From: JBAZYV01 sp041658345
Lineage (GTDB): Bacteria; Patescibacteriota; Gracilibacteria; UBA1369; 2-02-FULL-48-14
Direction of reading: 5' to 3'
DNA: 64,000 nucleotides
Assembly: GCA_041658345.1 (NCBI GenBank)
Contig: JBBAAK010000002.1
Span: forward strand, 1-64,000
Shown: piece by piece, positions 15,401 through 22,817 of the stretch
Numbering within the stretch: position 1 is the first letter of the stretch
Layout: each line of letters starts with the position of its first letter
Position numbers and translations under genes: made by a program
The notes under the pieces: generated by a model
Database searches by the model: none
What the model was told of the DNA's origin: nothing
The model's input: the letters and a program-made list of their open reading frames with translations, nothing else

Positions 15401-18346
15401 ATGTCTTTTTTATCTCGATTCACGTCGAAGTTTGCTTTGTTTGTATTCGTGCTTTTTGCACTTGTGCCACAGACGTTGGCATTTGATGTTGATCCAATTG
15501 CAGATCAATATGCAGTAGTCGGGACTGAGGTAGATGTAAATTTTTTGGTTTCTGCCTTACCTGCTAATACCGGGCGTGTTGATGCTTATCTGTATTGGGG
15601 GGATGGTAGTGCTGAAAATTATGACGACTGTGCTTATGACATGATGACGTCCACTGCTGACTGTAGCTTCTCTTATACTTATGGAGTGACCGGTTTCTAT
15701 AATTTGGACGTAATGATTGCAGCTTATGACGTTGTGACCGATGAAGTAATAGAAAATCGTGAATATGATGGCGCTAACGTTACAGTTGTCGATTCGCCTT
15801 CTTTAAGCGTAACAACAGATGGAGACCAGACTATTGTGGAGGATGATACTTTTTATGTGCATGCGACTGTTGATTCAAAGACAAATACCACTGAGTATGT
15901 TATGGCTTGTTGGCAAGGTGAAACTGCGCCAAGTGAAGCAACTTGCGATACAATCACTTCGAGTTATAACCCAGAGTTAGGAGAGGTCAGAGCGGAGGAT
16001 GTTTTGTTCTCTCACATCTACGCTGATCCAGGTATGTATACGGTTACTATTTGGGCTAAGGATGCTTTTAGTTTAGTAAGCACTACTCTTTCACTTATCG
16101 TGGAAGGGCGTGGACCGGATTTAACCGTTTCATCGATAGCTATTGTTTCCGGTCATTTGCAATTTAGTGTATCAAACGTAGGGAATACGGCTGTGGATTC
16201 TTCGTTAAATGTTGCGACCACTTACGCTGTGGATGGAGAATCAATTGGTTCATATTATTCTTCCGTTTCCGGCAATGAATATTTTATAGTTGATGGTGTT
16301 AAAACATTTTTTACCGCTACAAGCTTTGCTCCTGGTACACATACCGTTACCGTTTGTGCGGACAGCGAGAATGCTGTTGCCGAATCAGACAGATCAAACA
16401 ATTGTCTCACACAAGAATTTGTTACAACGCCTGATTTAACTGTTTCTTCCATCTATTTGGAATCATCGTCATATGGAAGTACATATATGATATGGTTTGA
16501 TTTTGCGAATATTGGTTCCGCTGATGTGATTTTGGATGAGTATAGATTAATAGATACTTCTCTTTCGATCGATGGTGAGGATATTGTCGGTGGTGCAGAT
16601 TGGTTGGAGGGTATTGGTGCAGGTGAAACCGTGGCTTATTATACTGGTCTTCTTTTGGAAGAGGGTGCTCATACTGTAGAAATATGTGTGGATACCGGTA
16701 GGATTATTTCTGAATCCGATGAATATAATAACTGTTTAACAGCGTCTTTGGGTGAAGAGGTTCCTGCTTCCAGTGTGTTTTCTGTTACTGCCGGTCTTGA
16801 TCAAATTGTTACTTTAGGTGATGCGGTTACTGTGCAAGCTTTGGCCTCACTTGATCCAATGGAGGAAGGATTCATTTTGGATGACGCAACAATAACCTGG
16901 GGTGATGGGACAAGTAGCGATTACTTTAATGGTTTCGATTATGGAGATTTGTCACATAATTTTGTGCACACATATGGAGCAAGTGGTGTTTATGAGGCTT
17001 TAGTTACTATGAATGCTGGCGGTTATACCGATACCGATACGGTTTTAATAACTGTTAATGCAGATGCGGGAGGTGGAGATCAAGGTGGAGATCAAGGTGG
17101 AGATCAAGGTGATGATGGCTCAACCGATGGAACATTGCCTTTTTCTGTGGGTCCCGTGGCTGATCAATATGTAGTTGCCGGATGGGAATTGGCCATTACA
17201 GTTCCTGTATCTCAATTAGGGGTAAATGTTGGTGCCGTTGAAATGTATATGTCTTGGGGGGATGGCGCCGAGGATGTGGCTTCTCCGTGTTATTTAGATT
17301 CATCTACCAGCACTGCAGAGTGTGAGTTTAGCCACATATACCCTGTATCCGGCAGGTATGATTTGGACGCTATCGTTAATACTTATGACGTAGAGACTGG
17401 GGAAATGTTAGCTACTCTTGAATATGATGGGGCTGAGCATGATGGGTTCGCCGTGACTGTATTTGATCCGGTTGCTATTACAGTTTTGACTTCAACTACG
17501 CCAGCAGTGGTAGGCGTGGCTACAAGTTTGGATATTGACGTGACTGGCGGAATCGGTGACCTTACAACTCTTAGGATTGAATGGGGGGATGGCACAATTG
17601 ATACAATTGATCCCGTTGCCGGAGAAACAAGTTTTGCTCCAACACATACATATGGTGGATCTTCTACTTATACAATAGTCGCCTCTACCAGTGATGGATA
17701 TTCCAGAGACGAAGAGACGGTGTATTTGTTTGTGGCCACACCTGCTACTACAAATTCTGGAGTTCCACTTGGAGTCTCCGGACAAGGTGGTGGAAGTGGA
17801 AGTGGGCGTTCACATAATTCTGATGATTCAATCGTAGAATTGAGTTCAGATGAAGATGTAGTTTTAACTGAAGATGAGATGGAAACGTGTGGGACAATGA
17901 CATTCACTGATGTGTCCGAAGACAGTCCTTATTATGATTCCGTTTATGCCTTATGGTGTGATGGAGTTATACATGGGCGCAGTGCAACAATCTTTGCTCC
18001 CGAAGACAATGTGCATCGCGATGAAGCTTCAAAGATTATCGCTCGTTTATTTGGATTTGTGACGATGGCTCACAGCGATATACCAGAAGTAACTGAGACT
18101 TCTTATAGCGATGTGTCTACAGATGAGCCTCTTGTTTACTATATTGAAACCTTAACCGATGAAGGCATGTATGAGGAAGAGTTGTCAGAAAACGAATTCC
18201 GTCCACATGAAGATATGACGTTTGAGGAAGTTATTGATTTAATTGAAGATGCGAGCGGGAAGACTGTTACAGACATCGGCGTTTTGGATGCAGATATCAC
18301 AAAACGTGGAGGATTCGTGGATTTTGCACTTTCACTATTTGAGTAG
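15401..18346 (+). CDS. Large surface protein with PKD, CARDB-like and SLH-like domains
   Basis: The 981-residue protein has a signal peptide (about 1-27) and then a chain of beta-sandwich modules. A 100-residue N-terminal module with YWGDGSA is repeated after the linker (about 575-685, SWGDGAE), sharing IADQY/VADQY, the TSTA(D/E)C(S/E)F block and a YDV.T/YDVET stretch. Two CARDB-like modules (about 240-345 and 345-450, each starting PDLTVSSI) and further PKD modules (ITWGDGT, IEWGDGT) lie between and after. A Gly-Asp-Gln linker sits near residues 555-575. The C-terminus has two SLH-like segments (FTDVSEDSPYYDSVY, YSDVSTDEPLVYYIE), suggesting wall anchoring. It interrupts the pyr cluster between pyrC and pyrD and has its own terminator. 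Confidence 0.85.
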   Translation: MSFLSRFTSKFALFVFVLFALVPQTLAFDVDPIADQYAVVGTEVDVNFLVSALPANTGRVDAYLYWGDGSAENYDDCAYDMMTSTADCSFSYTYGVTGFYNLDVMIAAYDVVTDEVIENREYDGANVTVVDSPSLSVTTDGDQTIVEDDTFYVHATVDSKTNTTEYVMACWQGETAPSEATCDTITSSYNPELGEVRAEDVLFSHIYADPGMYTVTIWAKDAFSLVSTTLSLIVEGRGPDLTVSSIAIVSGHLQFSVSNVGNTAVDSSLNVATTYAVDGESIGSYYSSVSGNEYFIVDGVKTFFTATSFAPGTHTVTVCADSENAVAESDRSNNCLTQEFVTTPDLTVSSIYLESSSYGSTYMIWFDFANIGSADVILDEYRLIDTSLSIDGEDIVGGADWLEGIGAGETVAYYTGLLLEEGAHTVEICVDTGRIISESDEYNNCLTASLGEEVPASSVFSVTAGLDQIVTLGDAVTVQALASLDPMEEGFILDDATITWGDGTSSDYFNGFDYGDLSHNFVHTYGASGVYEALVTMNAGGYTDTDTVLITVNADAGGGDQGGDQGGDQGDDGSTDGTLPFSVGPVADQYVVAGWELAITVPVSQLGVNVGAVEMYMSWGDGAEDVASPCYLDSSTSTAECEFSHIYPVSGRYDLDAIVNTYDVETGEMLATLEYDGAEHDGFAVTVFDPVAITVLTSTTPAVVGVATSLDIDVTGGIGDLTTLRIEWGDGTIDTIDPVAGETSFAPTHTYGGSSTYTIVASTSDGYSRDEETVYLFVATPATTNSGVPLGVSGQGGGSGSGRSHNSDDSIVELSSDEDVVLTEDEMETCGTMTFTDVSEDSPYYDSVYALWCDGVIHGRSATIFAPEDNVHRDEASKIIARLFGFVTMAHSDIPEVTETSYSDVSTDEPLVYYIETLTDEGMYEEELSENEFRPHEDMTFEEVIDLIEDASGKTVTDIGVLDADITKRGGFVDFALSLFE
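17072..17107 (+). repeat. Three 12-bp tandem repeats in the linker
   Basis: GGTGGAGATCAA is repeated three times exactly, coding for Gly-Gly-Asp-Gln units in the linker of the surface protein. Exact in-frame identity suggests recent expansion or slippage that changes linker length. Confidence 0.85.
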
Positions 18347-18367
18347 TTTGTGATTTGTGTGAACTTT

Positions 18368-18403
18368 AAGCCCTTTGTGCCGTTTGGTAGAGAGGGCTTT
18401 TTT
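18368..18403 (+). terminator. Rho-independent terminator after the surface protein gene
   Basis: AAGCCCT (18368-18374) pairs with AGGGCTT (18393-18399), followed by a T run to 18403. It lies 22 bases after the stop and separates this gene from the downstream pyrD-pyrK-pyrE-pyrF unit. Confidence 0.85.
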
Positions 18404-18422
18404 GTTGCGTTGCGCTAGGGCG

Positions 18423-18428
18423 TATGAT
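18423..18428 (+). promoter_or_regulatory. Candidate -10 box for pyrDKEF
   Basis: TATGAT matches five of six -10 positions and sits 28 bases before the pyrD start, just after the strong terminator. No convincing -35 box lies at the right distance. Confidence 0.35.
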
Positions 18429-18456
18429 TAAATGCCTGCGACGTTAACACACATTT

Positions 18457-19389
18457 ATGGCCGATCTGTCTGTTGAATTTTGCGGAGTTAAGTTCAAGAA
18501 TCCAATAGTGCTTGCATCCGGAGTTTTGGGTGTTACTGCAGATAGCATGGCGCAGGTTGTGAGGAATGGGGCTGGTGGAGTTACAACAAAATCCCTTTGG
18601 CCACGTGAACATATTGGACACAATGGCCCTGTGATTATTTCAACAGAGTATTTTATGTTAAATGCAGTTGGGATTCCTGATGCAGGACCGGAGAAAGCTC
18701 GTGAAGAAATAGCTCGCTATCGTGAAGTCTGCGGGGCGCCACTTATTGCAAATATAGTTGGGGGAAGTATGGAAGATTACGTAGAAATGGCAGGGATTGT
18801 TGCCGATTTAAAGCCGGATATTATTGAGATAAATATATCTTGCCCAAATGTGGAGGATGAACTTGGGAAACCAATGGCTTGTAGTTTGGTTAAAGGGGCG
18901 GATGTTACGCGTTTGGTCAAGGAGGTGCTTGCTAAAAAAGGCGTAAATATACCTGTTACCGTTAAACTTTCTCCAAATGTGGAGAATATTGTTGGCATAG
19001 CAAATAGTGTGATTTCCGCAGGTGCCGATGCCGTTACCGCAGTCAATACTTTGGGCCCGGGGATGGCGATTGATATTGATTTTGCCGAGCCAATTTTGGC
19101 AAATCGTGTTGGTGGATTAAGCGGGCCCGGCATGAAACCTCTTACCGTTAAATATGTGTATGACATTTATAAAACGCTGAAATGCCCGATAATTGGTACA
19201 GGTGGTGTGCTTACCGGACGAGATGCAATTGAACTTATGATGGCTGGCGCAACTCTTGTTGGAGTTGGTAGCGCGGTTTGGTTCCGTGGGCAGGATGTGT
19301 TTGGGCAAATAGTCGCTGAAATGAATGAATGGTGTGATAAAAATGGAGTCGCAAAGGTTTCAGACTTAATTGGTAAGGCACAAAAATAA
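18457..19389 (+). CDS. pyrD: Dihydroorotate dehydrogenase, class 1B catalytic subunit
   Basis: The 310-residue FMN protein oxidises dihydroorotate to orotate and passes electrons to PyrK and then NAD. It has the short class 1 N-terminus (VEFCGVKFKNPIVLASGVLG), the catalytic loop INISCPNVE with the Cys base, NTLGPGMAIDI and the phosphate-binding GTGGVLTGRDA. It lies 3 bases before pyrK, the partner expected for class 1B. The GGLSGPGMKPL segment is typical of the class. With the class-2-like copy at 7147, the genome has two members of this family. Confidence 0.95.
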   Translation: MADLSVEFCGVKFKNPIVLASGVLGVTADSMAQVVRNGAGGVTTKSLWPREHIGHNGPVIISTEYFMLNAVGIPDAGPEKAREEIARYREVCGAPLIANIVGGSMEDYVEMAGIVADLKPDIIEINISCPNVEDELGKPMACSLVKGADVTRLVKEVLAKKGVNIPVTVKLSPNVENIVGIANSVISAGADAVTAVNTLGPGMAIDIDFAEPILANRVGGLSGPGMKPLTVKYVYDIYKTLKCPIIGTGGVLTGRDAIELMMAGATLVGVGSAVWFRGQDVFGQIVAEMNEWCDKNGVAKVSDLIGKAQK

Positions 19390-19392
19390 TCT

Positions 19393-20202
19393 ATGCTAAA
19401 AATCAACAATAATCTTCCTCGCGTTGCAGTAATAAAAAATATTATTACAGAAACTGAACAAGTTAAGACTTTTGTTTTGGATTTGAGCCTTGGCGCAGAA
19501 CCTGGGCAATTTGTGAATGTGTGGATTCCTCGCATGAACGAAAAACCTTTTTCTGTGGCAACGGATAACGGGCTTGAAACGCATTTGTCCATTGCATCCG
19601 TTGGGCCTTTTTCTCAAAAACTGCATGAACTTAAAGTTGGAGATAAAGTTGGGATTCGTGGGCCTTATGGAACAAAATTTACATGTGAAAGCGGTCAACA
19701 TTTGCTTCTTTTAGCAGGTGGTTATGGCGCTGCTCCGCTTTACTTTTTTGCGCAAAAAGCCTCTGCCATGGGGTGCATGGTTGAGTTTGTGATTGGGGCG
19801 CGCAGAAAAGATTTACTTTTGTTCACAGACAGAATTTCTCAACTTAAAAATGTTAATTTGCATGTTGCAACAAACGACGGAAGTGCCGGTTATAACGGGT
19901 TTAATACCGATTTAATGACAAAGATTGTGGAGGAACAAAAAATCGACTGCATTTATACTGTTGGGCCGGAGATTATGATGATGAAAGCGGTAAATCTTGC
20001 TAAAGAAAAAGGCATAAATGCGCAAATTTCAGTTGAGCGTTATATGAAATGTGGATTTGGGGTTTGTGGTAATTGCGTTGTGGATGGGCTTGGGGTTCCA
20101 ACTTGTATTTCCGGACCGGTTATGCCACTTGAAAAAGTGCTACAAATTCCGGATTTTGGAAAATATCATCGAGATAATCTCGGTAAAAAAATCTATTATT
20201 AA
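19393..20202 (+). CDS. pyrK: Dihydroorotate dehydrogenase electron transfer subunit
   Basis: The 269-residue protein carries FAD and a 2Fe-2S cluster and links the FMN subunit to NAD. The N-terminal FAD-binding beta-barrel ends in RMNEKPFSVA, the NAD-binding core has GGYGAAPLYFFA, and the C-terminal cluster motif is MKCGFGVCGNC then GVPTC, giving the four cysteines expected (C-x4-C-x2-C-x9-C). It is placed directly after pyrD, so the two probably form the PyrD-PyrK heterotetramer. Confidence 0.95.
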   Translation: MLKINNNLPRVAVIKNIITETEQVKTFVLDLSLGAEPGQFVNVWIPRMNEKPFSVATDNGLETHLSIASVGPFSQKLHELKVGDKVGIRGPYGTKFTCESGQHLLLLAGGYGAAPLYFFAQKASAMGCMVEFVIGARRKDLLLFTDRISQLKNVNLHVATNDGSAGYNGFNTDLMTKIVEEQKIDCIYTVGPEIMMMKAVNLAKEKGINAQISVERYMKCGFGVCGNCVVDGLGVPTCISGPVMPLEKVLQIPDFGKYHRDNLGKKIYY

Positions 20203-20213
20203 TCTTTTATTTT

Positions 20214-20855
20214 ATGGACTCTGCAAGAATGGTTGCCGAAGCGTTACTTAATAACGGCGCTTTTAAAATTTCTTTAAGCCCTTTATTCACTTGGGCAAGC
20301 GGAATTAAATCACCGGTTTATTGTGATTTAAGAGCTTTAATTTCTGATCCTGTTGTTCGCAAATCTATTGTTGAGGCTTTCAAAAATATGAAAGCGGATT
20401 GGTCTCAAGTAGATTATGTTGCTGGAACAGCTACGGCTGGAATTCCTTGGGCAGCTTGGCTTGCCGAGGCAATAGAAAAGCCAATGGTGTACGTTCGCGG
20501 AGAGGCTAAGGATCATGGCACAAAAAAGAGGATTGAAGGATTTTTGCCACAAGGCAAAAGAGTTGTTTTGATTGAAGATCACATTTCTACAGGTGGAAGT
20601 AGTGTTTCCGCAGTTGAAGCTTTAAGAACAGAAGGTTTGGCTACAGTAGATGAAATTTTGGCAATAAATAGCTATCAATTGAAGAAAGCTGACGATATGT
20701 TTGCGAGCGCATCTATTAAAACAACAACAATTACAGATTATCCAACGATTTTGAGCGTTGCAAAAGAAAAAGGACTTATTACGGAAGAAAATGAGACTTT
20801 GCTTGCGGATTTCCGTACCGATCCGGCGACTTGGGCAGAAAAACATGGTCTTTAA
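20214..20855 (+). CDS. pyrE: Orotate phosphoribosyltransferase
   Basis: The 213-residue enzyme attaches ribose-5-phosphate from PRPP to orotate. The PRPP-binding motif VVLIEDHISTGGSS (about residues 118-131) and the early TWASGIKSPVYCDLR substrate loop are clear. The Lys-rich flexible loop (AKDHGTKKRIEG) that closes over PRPP is present. It lies 11 bases after pyrK and 24 before pyrF. Confidence 0.95.
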   Translation: MDSARMVAEALLNNGAFKISLSPLFTWASGIKSPVYCDLRALISDPVVRKSIVEAFKNMKADWSQVDYVAGTATAGIPWAAWLAEAIEKPMVYVRGEAKDHGTKKRIEGFLPQGKRVVLIEDHISTGGSSVSAVEALRTEGLATVDEILAINSYQLKKADDMFASASIKTTTITDYPTILSVAKEKGLITEENETLLADFRTDPATWAEKHGL

Positions 20856-20879
20856 TTTATATTTTAAAAAAGTTTTAAT

Positions 20880-21818
20880 ATGAATTTTGCAGATAAATTG
20901 ATTGCGCAAATACGTGCAAAAAATAGCGTGGTTTGCGTGGGGCTCGATCCACAACTTTCCAAATTGCCAAAGTTTTTGGTGGAAAAAATGCGTGCAGAAT
21001 ATGGCGATACTTTAAAGGCTGGGGCAGAGGCATTTTTAGCTTTTAATAAGGCTATAATTGATGCGGTTAAAGATTTTTCTGTTGCAGTTAAACCACAAAT
21101 AGCTTTTTATGAAGAGCTTGGTTTTGAAGGCGTTCGCGCTTTTGAAGAAACTTGTAAATATGCGAGTGAAGCTGGATTAATTGTGATTGTAGATGCAAAA
21201 CGCAATGACATTGGTTCAACTGCTGAGGCCTATGCTCATGCGTTTTTGAGTGGTACTGATTTGTTTGGCAAAAAAGTTTTCCCGGTTATAGCCGATGCGC
21301 TTACTGTAAATGCTTATTTAGGCCTTGATGGTATTGCGCCTTTTTTGAAAGCCTGTGGGGAAGTGGGTAAGGGCATTTTTGTTTTAGTTCGCACATCCAA
21401 TCCATCTTCCGGTGATTTACAAGCACGTGTTACTGTTGATGAAAACATGACGATTGCTGAACTTATGGGGCATTTTGTGGAATCTTGGGGTGGTGATCTT
21501 GCTGGAGATGCCGGCTATAGTGCTGTTGGTGCTGTTGTTGGGGCAACTTATCCAAAAGAAGCGCAAAAATTACGATCCATAATGCCTAGTAGTTTCTTTT
21601 TATTGCCTGGCTTTGGGGCGCAAGGCGCTACTGCTGATGACACTGCTCCAGCTTTTGATAAGGATGGTCTTGGTGCTCTTGTGGTATCTGCTCGTGGTAT
21701 TATTTATGCATTTGCAGAAAATGGCGCAATGCCGAATGGAGAAAACTTTGCAGAAATTGCTCGCGAAGCCAGTCTCAAAATGCGTGATGAACTCAACGTG
21801 GTACGTCTATCGCGTTAA
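20880..21818 (+). CDS. pyrF: Orotidine-5'-phosphate decarboxylase, long type
   Basis: The 312-residue protein decarboxylates OMP to UMP. It belongs to the longer PyrF group (about 270-310 residues) common in actinobacteria and CPR bacteria. The catalytic motif IVDAKRNDIGSTAEAYA holds the Asp-Lys-Asp triad, and VCVGLDPQL begins the barrel. RTSNPSSGDLQ and LLPGFGAQGAT form the phosphate-binding end. Its 3' end overlaps the convergent rsmA gene by 26 bases, so the two transcripts are antisense there. Confidence 0.95.
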   Translation: MNFADKLIAQIRAKNSVVCVGLDPQLSKLPKFLVEKMRAEYGDTLKAGAEAFLAFNKAIIDAVKDFSVAVKPQIAFYEELGFEGVRAFEETCKYASEAGLIVIVDAKRNDIGSTAEAYAHAFLSGTDLFGKKVFPVIADALTVNAYLGLDGIAPFLKACGEVGKGIFVLVRTSNPSSGDLQARVTVDENMTIAELMGHFVESWGGDLAGDAGYSAVGAVVGATYPKEAQKLRSIMPSSFFLLPGFGAQGATADDTAPAFDKDGLGALVVSARGIIYAFAENGAMPNGENFAEIAREASLKMRDELNVVRLSR

Positions 21819-22581
21819 TTAGCCGGCTCCATTCCTCAATTTTTAAATCTTCTGCGCGTATATCTTGGTCTATATTGAGTGATTTTAAAAGCTCTTTAAT
21901 CTCTACAGGTTCTTTGCGAAACATAGCGCTTAAGTTGTTGCAAAGTTTTTTGCGTTTTTGCTTAAAGGCCATGTGTATTGTCCACATTATTTTTTTTAAA
22001 TCTGCGTTGATTTTTGGTGTTTTATCCACGGTAATTTTTATTACTGCAGAATCAACTTTTGGCATTGGTATGAATGCTGTTTTTGGCACTATACAAACCA
22101 ATTCCGGCTCTCCAAAGAGGTGAACTTGGAGTGATAGGACCGAATGTTTTTCTTTTTTCGCCACAATTTTTTCTGCCACTTCTTTTTGTACCATAATCAC
22201 TAGAATCTTAGGCGGATTTCCCTGAGTAAATTGCTCCAATAAAAAGTGGTTTATTATTGGCGAGGTGATGTAATAGGGGATGTTTGCGACTATTTTATAA
22301 GGTGTTTTTGGTGGAGCAAATTTTAAAGCATCTCCATGTATGAGTGTAAAGTTCGGTTTATGTCCAAACTTGTGTTTTAGTTGTGGCAATAAATCCGTGT
22401 CTATTTCTACGGATATCACTTGTCCGGCTTTTTCTATTAGGTGGCGCGTTAATGCTCCCGTTCCCGGGCCTATTTCTATAACCGTATCTTCTTTGCTTAG
22501 ATTTGCGGACTCCACTATTTGTTTAAGTACGTCCTCGTCTGTTAAAAAGTTTTGGCCAAGGTCTTTTTTTGCTTTTACCAT
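21793..22581 (-). CDS. rsmA: 16S rRNA dimethyladenosine methyltransferase
   Basis: The 262-residue SAM-dependent enzyme dimethylates two adjacent adenines in helix 45 of 16S rRNA during small-subunit assembly. The motifs LGQNFLTDEDVL, EIGPGTGALTRHL (SAM binding) and VANIPYYIT (catalytic N-x-P-Y/F) are present, with the C-terminal helical domain. It is the last gene of the coupled set starting at the Fic gene, overlaps the upstream DUF167 gene by 7 bases, and converges on pyrF. Confidence 0.95.
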   Translation of the reverse strand: MVKAKKDLGQNFLTDEDVLKQIVESANLSKEDTVIEIGPGTGALTRHLIEKAGQVISVEIDTDLLPQLKHKFGHKPNFTLIHGDALKFAPPKTPYKIVANIPYYITSPIINHFLLEQFTQGNPPKILVIMVQKEVAEKIVAKKEKHSVLSLQVHLFGEPELVCIVPKTAFIPMPKVDSAVIKITVDKTPKINADLKKIMWTIHMAFKQKRKKLCNNLSAMFRKEPVEIKELLKSLNIDQDIRAEDLKIEEWSRLINAIDVPR

Positions 22582-22817
22582 TTTATGGGTGTGTTATCTG
22601 GTATTTCTATAAGTTTTAATCGGTCTGTTTTGCCATGCAAAATGCAGATTTCTTTTTGTGTTAGTTTAAGTGTTTTTGCTAAAAATTCAATTAGTGCCCG
22701 GTTTGCCTTCCCATTCTCCGGCGCTTCTTTTATGCGGATTTTTATAGTGCCATTTTGGAGCATTTCTGCGAATGCGGTTTGTTTTGCCTTCGGACTTATT
22801 CTAACTTTTATTATCAT
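22575..22817 (-). CDS. DUF167 (YggU) family protein
   Basis: The 80-residue protein is of the DUF167/YggU family: IKVRISPKAKQTA, RIKEAPENGKANRALIEFLAKTL and the ICILHGKTDRLKLIEI strand match its pattern of small alpha/beta proteins. The function is unknown. It overlaps the upstream ATPase gene by 4 bases (ATGA) and the downstream rsmA by 7, so translation is likely coupled. Confidence 0.88.
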   Translation of the reverse strand: MIIKVRISPKAKQTAFAEMLQNGTIKIRIKEAPENGKANRALIEFLAKTLKLTQKEICILHGKTDRLKLIEIPDNTPIKW

